Below, piece by piece: positions 8,275 through 20,017 of a stretch of 64,000 nt of DNA. Below the pieces are notes generated by a model. It was not told the origin of the DNA. It did not search any database and saw nothing but the letters and a program-made list of their open reading frames with translations. Position 1 is the first letter of the stretch; every line of letters starts with the position of its first letter. The position numbers were made by a program, and so were the translations under genes. The stretch covers positions 2,108,001 to 2,172,000 of the forward strand of contig NZ_CP039435.1 of assembly GCF_005484585.1 (NCBI RefSeq), read 5' to 3'. This DNA is from Brevundimonas sp. SGAir0440 (GTDB lineage: Bacteria; Pseudomonadota; Alphaproteobacteria; Caulobacterales; Caulobacteraceae).

Positions 8275-9513
8275 TTATACGAAGAAGTTCCGCGCCTTGA
8301 TCAGCGCATCCACGAAGGCGTCGGCATCCTCCACGGTGTTATATAGGGCGAAGGACGCGCGGGTGCTCGACGTCACTCCCATTCTTTTCGCCAGCGGCTC
8401 GGCGCAGTGCAGACCCGCGCGCACCGCGACCCCGTAACGGTCCATGATCTGGGCCACGTCATGGGCGTGCGCGCCCTCGACGGCGAAGGTCAGGATCGCG
8501 CCCTTGCCTTCGGCCTGCCCCAAAACCCGCAGCCAGGTCTGACCCTGAAGTCGGTCGACAGCGTGCTGATAGAGGGCATGCTCATGCGCCTGCACCGCCG
8601 CCCGCTCGTATTGCGCCAGCCATTCCAACGCCGCGCCCAGGCCGATGGCCTCCAGGATCGGGGGCGTCCCCGCCTCGAACCGGTGAGGTGGCCGGGCGTA
8701 GGTCACGCGGTCCTGCGCAACCGTCTCGATCATCTCGCCCCCGCCCTGATAGGGCGGCAGCGCCTCCAGCGCCTCGGCCTTGCCGTACAGGGCGCCGATG
8801 CCAGTGGGCGCAAACAGCTTGTGCCCGGTCAGGACGTAGAAGTCGCAGCCGATGGCCTGCACGTCCGGCGTCGCATGGACCGCCCCTTGGCAACCGTCGA
8901 TCAGCACCTGAGCGCCCGACGCATGGGCCAAGCGGCTGATCTCGGCGACCGGATTGATGGTCCCCAGCACGTTGGACATATGGGTGACGGCGACCATCCG
9001 CGTCCTGGGCCCCAGCAGGTCGGCATAGGCCGCCATGTCCAGCGAGCCGTCGTCCTTGACCGGAATCCACTTGATCACCGCCCCGCGTCGTTCACGCAGC
9101 AGATGCCACGGTACGATGTTGGAGTGATGCTCCATCTCCGAGACGAGGATCTCGTCGCCCGGCTCGATGCTGAGGCCCAGCCCGTTGGCCACCAGATTGA
9201 TCGCCTCGGTCCCGCCCTTGGTCCAGACCACCTGTTCGGCGCTCTCGGCGTTGAGGAAGCGGGCGACGATCTCGCGCGCCTTTTCGAAGGCCTCGGTCGC
9301 CTCGTTCGACAGGGTGTGCAGGCCTCGGTGGACGTTGGCGTAGCCGCCTTCCATCGTCGCGACCAGGGCGTCGATCACCGCGCGCGGCTTCTGGGCCGAG
9401 GCCGCGTTGTCCAGATAGACCAGCGGCTTGCCGTTCACCTGTCGCGACAGGATCGGGAACTGCGCCCGCACGGCATAGGGATCGAAGGTGTTCACAACCG
9501 CGCCGTCAGCCAT
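8275..9513 (-). CDS. sufS: Cysteine desulfurase SufS (class II)
   Basis: PLP enzyme that takes sulfur from cysteine as a persulfide for SufBCD. The 412 residues show the PLP lysine in FYVLTGHKLFAPTG and the class II active-site cysteine in RAGLHCAEPLAKRMG. Other PLP-pocket segments (EMEHHSN, DGCQGAVH) are present. The start at 9513 overlaps the end of sufD by 22 bp, consistent with translational coupling. No SufE gene is seen in this operon. A second, class I desulfurase is encoded near the operon's 5' end. Confidence 0.94.
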   Translation of the reverse strand: MADGAVVNTFDPYAVRAQFPILSRQVNGKPLVYLDNAASAQKPRAVIDALVATMEGGYANVHRGLHTLSNEATEAFEKAREIVARFLNAESAEQVVWTKGGTEAINLVANGLGLSIEPGDEILVSEMEHHSNIVPWHLLRERRGAVIKWIPVKDDGSLDMAAYADLLGPRTRMVAVTHMSNVLGTINPVAEISRLAHASGAQVLIDGCQGAVHATPDVQAIGCDFYVLTGHKLFAPTGIGALYGKAEALEALPPYQGGGEMIETVAQDRVTYARPPHRFEAGTPPILEAIGLGAALEWLAQYERAAVQAHEHALYQHAVDRLQGQTWLRVLGQAEGKGAILTFAVEGAHAHDVAQIMDRYGVAVRAGLHCAEPLAKRMGVTSSTRASFALYNTVEDADAFVDALIKARNFFV

Positions 9514-10510
9514 TCCCGCGCCACCTCTCTCGCGCCCTCATGCTCGATCCGGTCGATGACCTCGATCAGGAAGGCCTGGGTCAGCAGGGCGCGGGCCTCG
9601 TCGGCCGGAATGCCGCGCTGCTGCATGTAGAACAGGGCGCTCTCGTCCAGCGTCCCCACGGTGTTGCCGTGCGCGCACTGCACGTCGTCGGCATAGATGA
9701 TCAGCTCCGGCTTGGCGTCGATCTCGGCCCGCTCGGAAGCGATCAGGGCGTGGTGGCCCATGCGCGCATCGGTGCCGTCGGCGCCGCGCTCGACCACAAT
9801 CTTGCCTTGGAAGACGCCGCGCGCCGTGTCGCGGGCCACGCCCTTGATCAGTTGCGAGGTCGCGCCGTCGTGTTCCACATGACGCACCACGCTGGTCAGG
9901 TCCGCATGGCGCGATCCGTTCAGCAGATAAAGGCCGTCGGCCTGAACCTGAGCGCCCTGGGCATAGTGGGTGATGCGCGTCTCGATCCGCTGCAACTTGG
10001 CGCCGGTCGTGACGATGGTTTGGCGATAGACGCCGCCCGCCTCGACCTTCACATGGGCCTCGGCGATGGAGATGGCGTCTTCCGGCTCCTCGACCAGCAC
10101 GACGCGCGTCACCTCGGCCCCGGCCGCCACGTCCAGTTCCAGCGTATTGTGCGCGACGTAGGCCGAGCCTGCGCCCTCATGCGTTTCCAGCAGCAGCAGC
10201 CTGGCGCCCGCGCGCGCCGAAACCCGCGCGCTGGCCGTGTGGCCCGTGCCGACGGCGTCCGACACATAGCGCAACCGCAGCGTCCGCTCGCCCGAGGCGA
10301 TGAAGTCGGTCACGCCGACGGCGCGTCCGTTGGCGAAGACGATCGCCTCCCCGCCCAGATCGTAAAACGGTCCCGGCGGCCCGACCTCAGCCGTGCCTGA
10401 CGGCTCCGGCGCGGCGCGAAGGTAGCGCTTCAGGTCGCTGTATTTCCACGCTTCCGTCCGTCGCGACGGATAGGTCTCGGCGTCGGTCAGGTCGATGGCG
10501 AAGGCCGCGG

Positions 10511-10514
<4 letters not shown>
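9492..10514 (-). CDS. sufD: Fe-S cluster assembly protein SufD
   Basis: Partner of SufB in the SufBC2D scaffold that builds new Fe-S clusters. The 340-residue protein has the SufBD beta-helix core, with the C-terminal signature CAHGNTVGTLDESALFYMQQ followed by RGIPADEARALLTQAF, the family's most conserved part. The N-terminal third is divergent, as usual for SufD. Its start overlaps the stop of sufC by 4 bp and its end overlaps sufS by 22 bp. Confidence 0.93.
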
Positions 10515-11272
<758 letters not shown>

Positions 11273-11285
11273 TGTTTCTTCTTGA

Positions 11286-12751
<1,466 letters not shown>

Positions 12752-12752
<1 letters not shown>

Positions 12753-13891
12753 CAGGCGACCTCTCTCACGCGCTCGGCGGCGCGCGTCTTGTGCTTGTTG
12801 TAGGCGGCGACCCAGGCGTCGGCGAACCTTGCCCAGTCGCCCTCGACCGTGCCCCAGCCGCCGGAGACGCGCACGCCCCCGGTCGCCAGCGCATTCAGGC
12901 CCATGGCGCTGATGGTCTTGGACGGCTTCACCTTGCCCGACGAACAGGCCGAGCCGGCCGACACCATGACCCCCGTCAGGTCCAGGGTGATCAGTTGCTG
13001 CGGGCTGTCCCAGCCCTCGACCGCCATGAACAGGGTGTTGGGCAGACGCGCCACGCCGCCGCCGATGATGGTCGCGCCTGCGGACTTGACCTTCGCCTCG
13101 GCCGCATCGCGCCAGGCGACATGCGAAGCCATCGTCTCCAGATCCCGCGCGGCGCAATCGGCTGCGACGCCGAACCCGGCGATGCCCGGCACGTTCTCGG
13201 TCCCGGCGCGCAAGCCCCGCTCCTGCCCCGCGCCGTGCAGGATCCGCACGCCCGACAGACCTTCCTTGAAGATCAGGGCGCCGACGCCCTGCGCCCCACC
13301 CAGCTTGTGCGCCGACAGGGTCAGGGTGTCCGCGTCCAGCGCGCGCATATCGACCGCGATCTTGCCCGCCGACTGGATGGCGTCGACATGCAGCCAGCCG
13401 CCCGCCGCCCGCACCAGCGCCGCCGCCTCGGCGACCGGCTGGATGACGCCGCTTTCGTTGTTCGCATGATGGATGGCGACCACGGACCGGCCCGGGCGGC
13501 TCAGCGCCTCCGCCAGCCAGTCCAGATCGACCACCCCGTTCGCATCGACCGGCAGAACCTCTACGGCTACGCCCGTGTTCGCGGCCGCTTCGGCCACGCA
13601 CGGATGCTCGGTCGCCGACACGATCAACCGTTCGCAACCGGCCGCCAGCGCGCTTGCGACGCCCTGGGCGTTCGCCTCGGTGCCGCCCGAGTTGAACACC
13701 ACCGCCGTCGGATCGGCCCCGACCAAGTCCGCGACCTGCGCCCGTGCGGTCTCGACCCGCGCCCGCGCCCGCCGGCCCGCCGCATGGACCGCTGAGGGAT
13801 TGCCATTGTCGGCCAGGGCCCTGGCCATGATCTCCAGCACCTCCGGCCGCACTAGGCCCGAGGCGTTGTAGTCCAGATAGACGCCGGTCAT
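12752..13891 (-). CDS. Cysteine desulfurase, class I (IscS/NifS-like)
   Basis: Second PLP cysteine desulfurase of the operon, 379 residues. The PLP lysine is in [19 protein letters not shown] and the class I active-site cysteine is in [15 protein letters not shown], on the long mobile loop that distinguishes IscS/NifS from SufS. The start at 13891 ([12 protein letters not shown]) overlaps the end of iscR by 4 bp; upstream open sequence to 14080 lies inside iscR and is not coding in this frame. It may feed sulfur to SUF, to tRNA thiolation or both. Confidence 0.92.
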
Positions 13892-14367
13892 GCCGCCACC
13901 CCCACGGCAGAGGGCTCGACGTTGCGCCGACGCTGGCCCGTGCGGTTCATCACCACATCCTCCAGCGACACGCCGGCCAGATAGCGATGGATTTCGTCGC
14001 CCAGGTCTTCCCAGAGATTGTGGGTAATGCAGCGTTCCCCGGCCAGCATGCAGCCCTTGGGCGAGCCATGCGCCACGCATCGCGTCGCCCGGATCGGTTC
14101 ATCCACCGCCAGCACGATCTCGGCGACCACCGTCTCGTGCGCCGCCTTGGCCAAACGGTATCCGCCGCCCGGTCCGCGCACGCTCTTGACCAGTTCGCTC
14201 TTCCTCAGACGGGCGAACAACTGCTCTAGATAGCTCAGCGAAATCTCCTGGCGCGCGGCGATCTCGGCCAGCGAAACCGCCCGGATTTCACCGCTCTCGC
14301 CGCGTCCGTTCTTCGCCAGATCGGCCATCGCCATCACGGCGTATCGTCCCTTGGTCGACAGACGCAT
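13888..14367 (-). CDS. iscR: Rrf2-family Fe-S regulator IscR
   Basis: Transcription factor that senses Fe-S status and controls the SUF operon it leads. The 159 residues start with the Rrf2 winged helix ([18 protein letters not shown]) and recognition helix [18 protein letters not shown]. Three cysteines with the following histidine ([17 protein letters not shown]) can ligate a [2Fe-2S] cluster; their spacing, C-X8-C-X6-C, is wider than the C-X5-C-X5-C of E. coli IscR. As first gene of iscR-desulfurase-sufBCDS-sufT-sufA it is very likely an autoregulator. Confidence 0.92.
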   Translation of the reverse strand: MRLSTKGRYAVMAMADLAKNGRGESGEIRAVSLAEIAARQEISLSYLEQLFARLRKSELVKSVRGPGGGYRLAKAAHETVVAEIVLAVDEPIRATRCVAHGSPKGCMLAGERCITHNLWEDLGDEIHRYLAGVSLEDVVMNRTGQRRRNVEPSAVGVAA

Positions 14368-14383
14368 TTCGCACCTTCAAAAA

Positions 14384-14413
14384 TTGCGCGCTTTTCGGGG
14401 CTCCTGTGCTAGA
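14384..14413 (+). promoter_or_regulatory. Candidate promoter of the alpha/beta-fold gene
   Basis: TTGCGC at 14384-14389, an 18-bp spacer and GCTAGA at 14408-14413, continuing as GCTAGAAC. The -10 matches the GCTANAWC form known for Caulobacter housekeeping promoters. It would drive the gene at 14526 with a leader of about 105 nt that includes the dyad at 14448. Confidence 0.5.
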
Positions 14414-14447
14414 ACCCGCGCCTTCGCAAAGGCGGTGCGCTTGCGGA

Positions 14448-14464
14448 GGGACTTAGAAAGTCCC
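14448..14464. promoter_or_regulatory. Perfect inverted repeat in the iscR/hydrolase intergenic region
   Basis: GGGACTTAGAAAGTCCC has 7-bp arms and a 3-nt centre. It lies 81 bp upstream of iscR and 62 bp upstream of the divergent gene. A TTGACC hexamer on the minus strand starts near 14478, so the dyad lies within the likely SUF promoter. It could be a repressor or IscR-type operator, or a leader hairpin of the plus-strand transcript. Confidence 0.45.
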
Positions 14465-14525
14465 ACCTCTGCGGTCAAGTATTACGCACTCGCGAAATGA
14501 CAGTTGAACGGATTCCAGAGCCCCT

Positions 14526-15176
14526 ATGCCTGAAGTCATCCTGCCCGGCGCCTCCGGTCGCATCGAAGGCCGCTATTCCCCGGGCAAGCGCCCGAACGCC
14601 CCGATCGCGCTGATCCTGCATCCGCACCCCAAGGCGGGCGGGCACATGAACAACCCGGTCGCGGTCACCCTGCACCAGCTGTTCCAGCAGCGCGGCTTTG
14701 CGACCCTGCGCTATAACTCGCGCGGCGTCGGCAAGTCGCAGGGCGAGTTCGATTCGGGCATCGGCGAGCTGGCCGACGCGGCCACCGCCCTCGACTGGCT
14801 CCAGGCCAACAATCCCGGCGCCAGCCAGACCTGGGTCGCCGGCTATCAGTTCGGCGCCTATATCGGCATGCAGCTTCTGATGCGTCGCCCCGAAACGGAC
14901 GGCTTCATCTCGGTCTCGCCGCCGTCGAACATGTACGACTTCAGCTTCCTGGCGCCTTGCCCGGCGTCCGGCCTGTTCCTGCACGGCACGGCCGACACCA
15001 TCGTCCCGCCGGTCGAGGTCGAGCGCGTGGTCAACAAGCTGCGCACCCAAAAGGGCATCATCATCGACTACGAACTGGAAGAGGGCGCCAGCCACTTCTG
15101 GCAGGACCACATGAGCGCGGTCGAAACCCGCGTCGGCGCCTATCTGGACAAGCGTCTGGAAGAAAAGCCGGCCTGA
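14526..15176 (+). CDS. Alpha/beta-hydrolase-fold protein with altered nucleophile
   Basis: A 216-residue alpha/beta superfamily protein of the COG2945 type (LHPHPKAGGHMNN, LRYNSRGVGKSQGEFDSG, HGTADTIVPP, EGASHFW). The nucleophile elbow, normally GYSFGA in this family, reads GYQFGA with Gln108 (codon CAG) in place of serine, while the acidic and His positions look intact. It is therefore probably not a serine hydrolase of the usual kind. It is divergent from iscR and followed by a separate outer-membrane-like gene. Function unknown. Confidence 0.82.
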   Translation: MPEVILPGASGRIEGRYSPGKRPNAPIALILHPHPKAGGHMNNPVAVTLHQLFQQRGFATLRYNSRGVGKSQGEFDSGIGELADAATALDWLQANNPGASQTWVAGYQFGAYIGMQLLMRRPETDGFISVSPPSNMYDFSFLAPCPASGLFLHGTADTIVPPVEVERVVNKLRTQKGIIIDYELEEGASHFWQDHMSAVETRVGAYLDKRLEEKPA

Positions 15177-15261
15177 CATCCGGCCTGTTATTCGGCTTGG
15201 CGTCACGGCTGATTAAGGCGCGGGCGGCATGATCGGGCGAGACATCGCTGCGAGATCCGCC

Positions 15262-16074
15262 ATGCGCCCGCCCCTTCTGATCGCCTTGATCGCCTGCCTG
15301 GCCTCGCCCACTGTGGTGGCGGCTCAGTCTGCGCCAGAGCGCGATTTCTGCGCCGATCGCCCCGGCAAGGGCACGCCGACCTGCATCCTCGACAAGGGCC
15401 GCTGGCAGGTCGAACTCGGCCTGTTCGACGGCGCGCGTCAGACGGACGACGCCACACGGACCGACACCTGGGACGCCGGCGATCTCTTCGTGCGCTATGG
15501 CCTGACGGGCCTGACCGAGCTTCAACTCGGGCTCACGACCTGGAATCGCGAACGGATCCTCGACCGCGCGACCGGCGACCGTGAGGTGGCTGAGGGCGTC
15601 GGCGATCTCAGTATCGGCCTGCGCCACTCGCTGAAGAACCCTGACGGCTCGGGCCTGTCCGTCGCGATTTCCGGTTTCGTCACCGCGCCGACGGGTGCGC
15701 GCGATATTCGCGCCGACGGTTTCGAGGGCGGCGTCATCTTGCCGGTCTCCATCCCGCTGAACGACGACTGGAGCCTGAGTCTGTCGCCCGAGATCGACTG
15801 GGTCTCGGATGCGGACGGCGACGGCCGCCACGGCGCCTATACGATGGTCGCCGGCGTCGGACGCGGCTTCGGCCAATGGGATCTGGGCGCGGAGGTCTGG
15901 ATCAGCCGCGACGATGATCCCGTCGCGCCGACCACGCCGTCCACCTTCGACCTGACCGCCGTCTGGTCGCCCCCGGACCTGCCCGACGCCCAGCTGGACT
16001 TCGGCCTCAACTTCGGCCTGAACGACGACAGCCCAGATGTGGAGTTTGGCGTCGGTCTCGCACGGCGGTTCTAA
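15262..16074 (+). CDS. Putative outer-membrane beta-barrel protein (MetA/phenol-degradation transporter-like)
   Basis: A 270-residue secreted protein. A signal peptide is clear (MRPPLLIALIACLASPTV, cleavage near VVAAQS). The rest consists of alternating hydrophobic/polar strands such as WQVELGLFDGARQ, LTELQLGLTTW and LDFGLNFGLND, and it ends in an aromatic C-terminal residue (GLARRF), which is the mark of outer-membrane barrels. The pattern resembles the MetA-pathway/phenol transporter family. The ATG at 15262 gives a standard signal; an in-frame ATG at 15229 adds an unlikely leader. Substrate unknown. Confidence 0.7.
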   Translation: MRPPLLIALIACLASPTVVAAQSAPERDFCADRPGKGTPTCILDKGRWQVELGLFDGARQTDDATRTDTWDAGDLFVRYGLTGLTELQLGLTTWNRERILDRATGDREVAEGVGDLSIGLRHSLKNPDGSGLSVAISGFVTAPTGARDIRADGFEGGVILPVSIPLNDDWSLSLSPEIDWVSDADGDGRHGAYTMVAGVGRGFGQWDLGAEVWISRDDDPVAPTTPSTFDLTAVWSPPDLPDAQLDFGLNFGLNDDSPDVEFGVGLARRF

Positions 16075-16115
16075 CGCGCCGTTGTGGACCCGACGTGTCG
16101 CTGCGACAAACGGCC

Positions 16116-16370
16116 ATGACCGATGCGACCGACATCCCGGGCGGCGTGGTTCACGACCTGCCTGACGACCTGCGCGAGACTTTGGTCGCCGCGCCCGACG
16201 CCCTGGCGACCTGGCGCGACATCACGCCCCTGGCCCGCAACGAATGGATCTGCTGGATCGAGTCCGCCAAGAAGGCGGACACCCGGCGCAAACGGCTGGA
16301 TTGGGGCCGGGCGAGCTTGACCGACGGCAAGCGCCGCCCCTGCTGCTGGCCCGGCTGCCCCCACCGTTAG
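16116..16370 (+). CDS. Small YdeI/OmpD-associated (OmdA-like) protein
   Basis: An 84-residue protein with LPDDLRETLVAAPDALATW and LARNEWICWIESAKKADTR, the core of the YdeI/OmpD-associated C-terminal family, where the second segment carries the conserved RNEW...W..SAKK..TR pattern. It ends in a Cys-rich tail, CCWPGCPHR. The ATG at 16116 is preferred over 16095 because homology starts after it. Function of the family is poorly known. It ends 4 bp from the stop of convergent ahpF. Confidence 0.7.
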   Translation: MTDATDIPGGVVHDLPDDLRETLVAAPDALATWRDITPLARNEWICWIESAKKADTRRKRLDWGRASLTDGKRRPCCWPGCPHR

Positions 16371-16374
16371 GCGA

Positions 16375-17964
16375 TCAAGCCGGTTCGGCCACGGCCTCTT
16401 TCGCCGGCTCGGTGCGGATCATGTAGTCGAAGGCCGACAGACCCGCCTTGGACCCCTCGCCCATGGCGATGACGATCTGCTTGTAGGGCACGGTCGTCGC
16501 GTCGCCCGCCGCAAAGACGCCCGGCTGCGAGGTCTCGCCGCGGTGATCCACCTCGATCTCGCCGCGCGGGGTCAGGCCCACCGCGCCGTGCAGCCATTCG
16601 GTGTTCGGCACCAGACCGATCTGCACGAAGATGCCTTCCAGATCGACGTCGTGATGGGCGTCAGAGTTGCGGTCCTTGTAGGACAGCCCTGTCACCTTCT
16701 CGCCGTCGCCATGCACCTGGGTCGTCAGGGCCGAGGTCACGATCCGCACGTTCGGCAGGGTCGCCAGCTTGCGCTGCAGCACCGCATCGGCCCGCAGCTC
16801 GCTGTCGTATTCGATCAGGGTCACATGGGCGACGATGCCCGCCAGGTCGATCGCCGCCTCGACGCCCGAGTTGCCGCCGCCGATCACCGCCACCCGCTTG
16901 CCCTTGAACAGCGGTCCGTCGCAGTGCGGGCAATAGGCCACGCCCTTGTTTTTGTACTGCTCTTCGCCCGGCACGTTCATCTGGCGCCAGCGCGCGCCGG
17001 TCGACAGGATGATGGTGCGCGATTTCAGCGATGCGCCGTTCTCCAGCACCACCTCGTGTAGGCCGCCTGGAACCTTGGCCGGGATCAGCTTGGCCGCCTT
17101 CTGCAGGTTCATCAGGTCCACGTCATACTCGCGGACGTGCTGCTCCAGATGGGCCGCCAGCTTGGGTCCCTCGGTGTAGGGGACCGAGACGAAGTTCTCG
17201 ATCGCCATCGTGTCCAGCACCTGACCGCCGAAGCGTTCGGCGACCACGCCCGTGCGAATGCCCTTGCGCGCCGTATAGATCGCCGCCGCCGCCCCGGCCG
17301 GCCCGCCGCCGACCACCAGAACCTCGAACGGATCCTTCGACTTCAGACGCTCGGCCGCGCGGGCTTCGGAGCCGGAATCCAGCTTGGCGACGATCTGCTC
17401 CAGCTCCATCCGGCCCTGACCGAACAGTTCGCCGTTCAGGAAGACCGTCGGCACGGCCATGATCTTGCGTTCTTCGACCTCGTCCTTGAACAGGCCGCCT
17501 TCGATGGCGACGTGTTTGATGCGCGGATTGATCACGCTCATCAGGTTCAGCGCCTGCACCACGTCCGGGCAGTTCTGGCACGACAGCGAGAAATAGGTCT
17601 CGAACACATAGTCGCCGTCCAGGTCCCTGACCTGCTGGATCACCTCCTGCGCCGCCTTGGACGGATGGCCGCCAACGTGCAGCAGGGCCAGCACCAGCGA
17701 GGTGAACTCGTGGCCCAGCGGAATGCCCGCGAATCGCACGCCGATGTCCGTGCCCTTCCTGCGGATCAGGAAGCTGGGCTGGCGTTCGTCATCATAGTCG
17801 CGGCCCATCTCCACCTTGCCGTGCGAGACCGAGACGATCTCCTCCAGCAGAGTTTTCAGCTCGATCGACTTGGGCCCCGCACCCAGCGAGGCGACCAGTT
17901 CGACGGGATGGACGATGTTCTTGAGGTAGGCTTCGAGCTGGGATTTCAGGTTGGCGTCTAGCAT
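16375..17964 (-). CDS. ahpF: Alkyl hydroperoxide reductase subunit F
   Basis: Flavoprotein that reduces AhpC with NAD(P)H. The 529 residues comprise an N-terminal thioredoxin-like double domain with redox pair CQNC ([11 protein letters not shown]), an FAD domain ([19 protein letters not shown]) and an NAD domain with CPHC ([13 protein letters not shown]) and [17 protein letters not shown]. All redox cysteines are present. The start is placed at the ATG at 17964 ([14 protein letters not shown]). It lies 180 bp downstream of ahpC, after a terminator-like hairpin, so read-through or a second promoter is needed. Confidence 0.94.
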   Translation of the reverse strand: MLDANLKSQLEAYLKNIVHPVELVASLGAGPKSIELKTLLEEIVSVSHGKVEMGRDYDDERQPSFLIRRKGTDIGVRFAGIPLGHEFTSLVLALLHVGGHPSKAAQEVIQQVRDLDGDYVFETYFSLSCQNCPDVVQALNLMSVINPRIKHVAIEGGLFKDEVEERKIMAVPTVFLNGELFGQGRMELEQIVAKLDSGSEARAAERLKSKDPFEVLVVGGGPAGAAAAIYTARKGIRTGVVAERFGGQVLDTMAIENFVSVPYTEGPKLAAHLEQHVREYDVDLMNLQKAAKLIPAKVPGGLHEVVLENGASLKSRTIILSTGARWRQMNVPGEEQYKNKGVAYCPHCDGPLFKGKRVAVIGGGNSGVEAAIDLAGIVAHVTLIEYDSELRADAVLQRKLATLPNVRIVTSALTTQVHGDGEKVTGLSYKDRNSDAHHDVDLEGIFVQIGLVPNTEWLHGAVGLTPRGEIEVDHRGETSQPGVFAAGDATTVPYKQIVIAMGEGSKAGLSAFDYMIRTEPAKEAVAEPA

Positions 17965-18031
17965 CGGATGCTCCTCGAAATTCAATAGGTTGAGCGCCGC
18001 CCTCAAGCCGCTTCAGGCGAGGACAGGACGC

Positions 18032-18072
18032 AAAAAGGCCGCGGGGCTGGAAACGCTACGCACCCCGCGGCC
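18032..18072 (-). terminator. Terminator between ahpC and ahpF
   Basis: On the minus strand a 10-bp stem, GGCCGCGGGG (18072-18063) and CCCCGCGGCC (18046-18037), encloses a 16-nt loop and is followed by TTTTT. It would end or attenuate ahpC transcripts before ahpF, giving more AhpC than AhpF. Confidence 0.7.
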
Positions 18073-18143
18073 TCTGCGAACGCCCGAACGGATCGGGCGT
18101 CCAGGCCGGCGACATCGAAACGCCGCCGGCCGAACTTGGGGTC

Positions 18144-18707
18144 TTAGATCTTGCCGACGAGGTCGAGCGACGGGGCCAGGGTGGCTTCGCCTTCTTCCCA
18201 CTTGGCCGGGCAGACTTCGCCCGGGTGCGAGCGCACATACTGGGCGGCCTTGACCTTGCGCAGCAGTTCGGCGGCGTTGCGGCCGATGCCTTCCGACGTC
18301 GTCTCGGTGAACTGGATCACGCCGTCCGGATCGACCAGGAAGGTCGCGCGGTCGGCCAGGCCCACGCCCGGACGCATGGCGTCGAAGTTGTTGGTCACCA
18401 GGCCCGACGGATCGCCCAGCATCGTGTATTCGATCTTGCCGATCGCCGGCGACGAGTCGTGCCAGGCCTTGTGCGAGAAGTGGGTGTCGGTCGACACCGA
18501 ATAGATCTCGACGCCCAGCTTCTGGAACTCGGCGTAGTGGTCAGCCAGGTCTTCCAGTTCGGTCGGGCACACGAAGGTGAAGTCGGCCGGATAAAAGAAG
18601 AAGATCGCCCACTTGCCCGCGACGTCGGCGTCCGTGACCGTCAGGAATTTGCCGCCCTTATAGGCTTCGGCCGTAAAGGGTTTGATGGTCGTGTTGATGA
18701 GAGCCAT
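18144..18707 (-). CDS. ahpC: Alkyl hydroperoxide reductase subunit C (peroxiredoxin)
   Basis: Typical 2-Cys peroxiredoxin that detoxifies H2O2 and organic peroxides. The 187 residues include the peroxidatic cysteine in [15 protein letters not shown] and the resolving cysteine in [13 protein letters not shown]; the YF-type C-terminus is replaced by LDLVGKI. The start is set at the ATG at 18707 ([11 protein letters not shown]), the usual AhpC N-terminus, not at 18725. Its partner ahpF follows downstream. Two dyads upstream suggest peroxide-responsive control. Confidence 0.95.
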   Translation of the reverse strand: MALINTTIKPFTAEAYKGGKFLTVTDADVAGKWAIFFFYPADFTFVCPTELEDLADHYAEFQKLGVEIYSVSTDTHFSHKAWHDSSPAIGKIEYTMLGDPSGLVTNNFDAMRPGVGLADRATFLVDPDGVIQFTETTSEGIGRNAAELLRKVKAAQYVRSHPGEVCPAKWEEGEATLAPSLDLVGKI

Positions 18708-18760
18708 GCGCAAAATCCAATGCAAGGTGGTTGGGAGGCGCTCTCCCTACCGCACCGCAC

Positions 18761-18821
18761 CAAATAAGCCCAATCACTTATTTGCAGATGCGCAATAGAT
18801 TTTGGTTATAGCTATTAATAG
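18761..18821. promoter_or_regulatory. Dyad operators upstream of ahpC
   Basis: A perfect 8-bp inverted repeat, CAAATAAG at 18761-18768 and CTTATTTG at 18777-18784, with an 8-nt spacer, is followed by an AT-rich stretch with AATAG at 18794-18798 and CTATT at 18812-18816, plus further ATAG copies at 18808 and 18818. OxyR sites are made of ATAG/CTAT half-sites, but the spacing here does not match the standard four-half-site array, so OxyR is only a suggestion. Confidence 0.45.
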
Positions 18822-20017
18822 AGCAGGAACGGCCTTCGCGCCTCTTCCCACGCCGCTTCGTCAGGCTGCGTCGCCGCATCCAGATCGCCTGGCCTCGCCG
18901 CCGCGTCGTCCACCCATTCCCGCAGGCCCGGTCCGCCGTTGATCACGTCGATGGGCAGTTTGCCGAACGCATATTCGTACGGAAAATCCCGCCACAGATC
19001 GTAGTCGGGATACAGCCGTCGGATCGCCTTGAACCCCAGGGCCTGCACCCGCCACGGCTTGAAGGCGGCATGGTCGTAGTCGGGGTGATCGACATGGATC
19101 TGCACCCCGCTGCACAGCTTTCCGACGTGCTTGTGGAAGGTCGGCTCGAACCACATGTCGCGCAAGATGCAGCCGCCCAGCCATTCCGGCGCCAGCGCCT
19201 GCATTTCCGCGATCACCGCCCGCGCGTCGATATCCGGCGCCCCGAACAGCTCCAGCGGCCGTGTCGTCCCCCGCCCTTCCGACAGGGTCGCGCCTTCCAG
19301 CATCACCGTGCCCGCATAGGCGCGCGCCATCGACAGGTTCGGCGCATTGGGGCTGGGATTGATCCATGACCGGTCCAGCAGCGGCCAGCCGAAGCCCGGA
19401 CCAGCCTCGGGCACCCAGCCCTGCATCTCCACCACCCGGTAATCCACATCCAGCTTGAACTGGTCGATGAACCACAGGCCCAGTTCGCCCATGGTCATGC
19501 CATGGCGCATCGGCATCGGCCCGGCCCCGACGAAACTTTCCCAGCCGGGCTTCAGCGTCATCCCCTCGACCGGCCGTCCCGCCGGATTGGGCCGGTCCAG
19601 CACCCAGACCGACCTGCCGTGTTTCGCCGCCGCCTCCAGCACGTACAGAAGCGTCGTCACATAGGTGTAGATGCGGCAGCCCAGGTCCTGAAGGTCGACC
19701 AGCAGCACGTCAAACTCGGCCATCCATTCGTCGCGCGGGCGCCGCACCTCGCCGTACAGGCTGAAGACCGGGAAGCCGTGCACCGGATCGCGATAATCCG
19801 GGCTTTCCATCATATTGTCTTGCAGATCGCCCTTCATCCCGTGCTGCGGGCCAAAGGCGGCGGTCAGCCGGATCTCGGGACACTCGGCCAGGGCGTCGAC
19901 CGCATGGGTCAAATCCTTCGTCACCGACGCCGGATGCGCCAGCAAGGCCACGCGCCGTCCCTTTAGCTGCGCCCTCAGGGCGTCGTCGGACAAAAGGCGG
20001 TCGAGGCCGAAGTTCAT
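18815..20017 (-). CDS. DUF1343 protein (NamZ-like exo-beta-N-acetylmuramidase)
   Basis: A 400-residue protein of the DUF1343 family, whose characterised members (NamZ) release terminal MurNAc from peptidoglycan fragments. Family blocks are clear: LAHPASVTKDLTHAVDAL, FGPQHGMKGDLQDNM, PVFSLYGE, VDLQDLGCRIYTY and EGRGTTRPLELFGAP. No strong signal peptide is seen from the ATG at 20017, so it may act on recycled muropeptides in the cytoplasm, or the start may be wrong. It overlaps the DOMON-like gene by 4 bp. Confidence 0.88.
   Translation of the reverse strand: MNFGLDRLLSDDALRAQLKGRRVALLAHPASVTKDLTHAVDALAECPEIRLTAAFGPQHGMKGDLQDNMMESPDYRDPVHGFPVFSLYGEVRRPRDEWMAEFDVLLVDLQDLGCRIYTYVTTLLYVLEAAAKHGRSVWVLDRPNPAGRPVEGMTLKPGWESFVGAGPMPMRHGMTMGELGLWFIDQFKLDVDYRVVEMQGWVPEAGPGFGWPLLDRSWINPSPNAPNLSMARAYAGTVMLEGATLSEGRGTTRPLELFGAPDIDARAVIAEMQALAPEWLGGCILRDMWFEPTFHKHVGKLCSGVQIHVDHPDYDHAAFKPWRVQALGFKAIRRLYPDYDLWRDFPYEYAFGKLPIDVINGGPGLREWVDDAAARPGDLDAATQPDEAAWEEARRPFLLY

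Noticed and set aside
12753..13637. N-terminal extension of SufB by nearly 300 codons
   Set aside because: The extension lies out of frame inside the desulfurase gene and is Gly/Arg-rich noise; the ATG at 12752 is fixed by overlap with the desulfurase stop.
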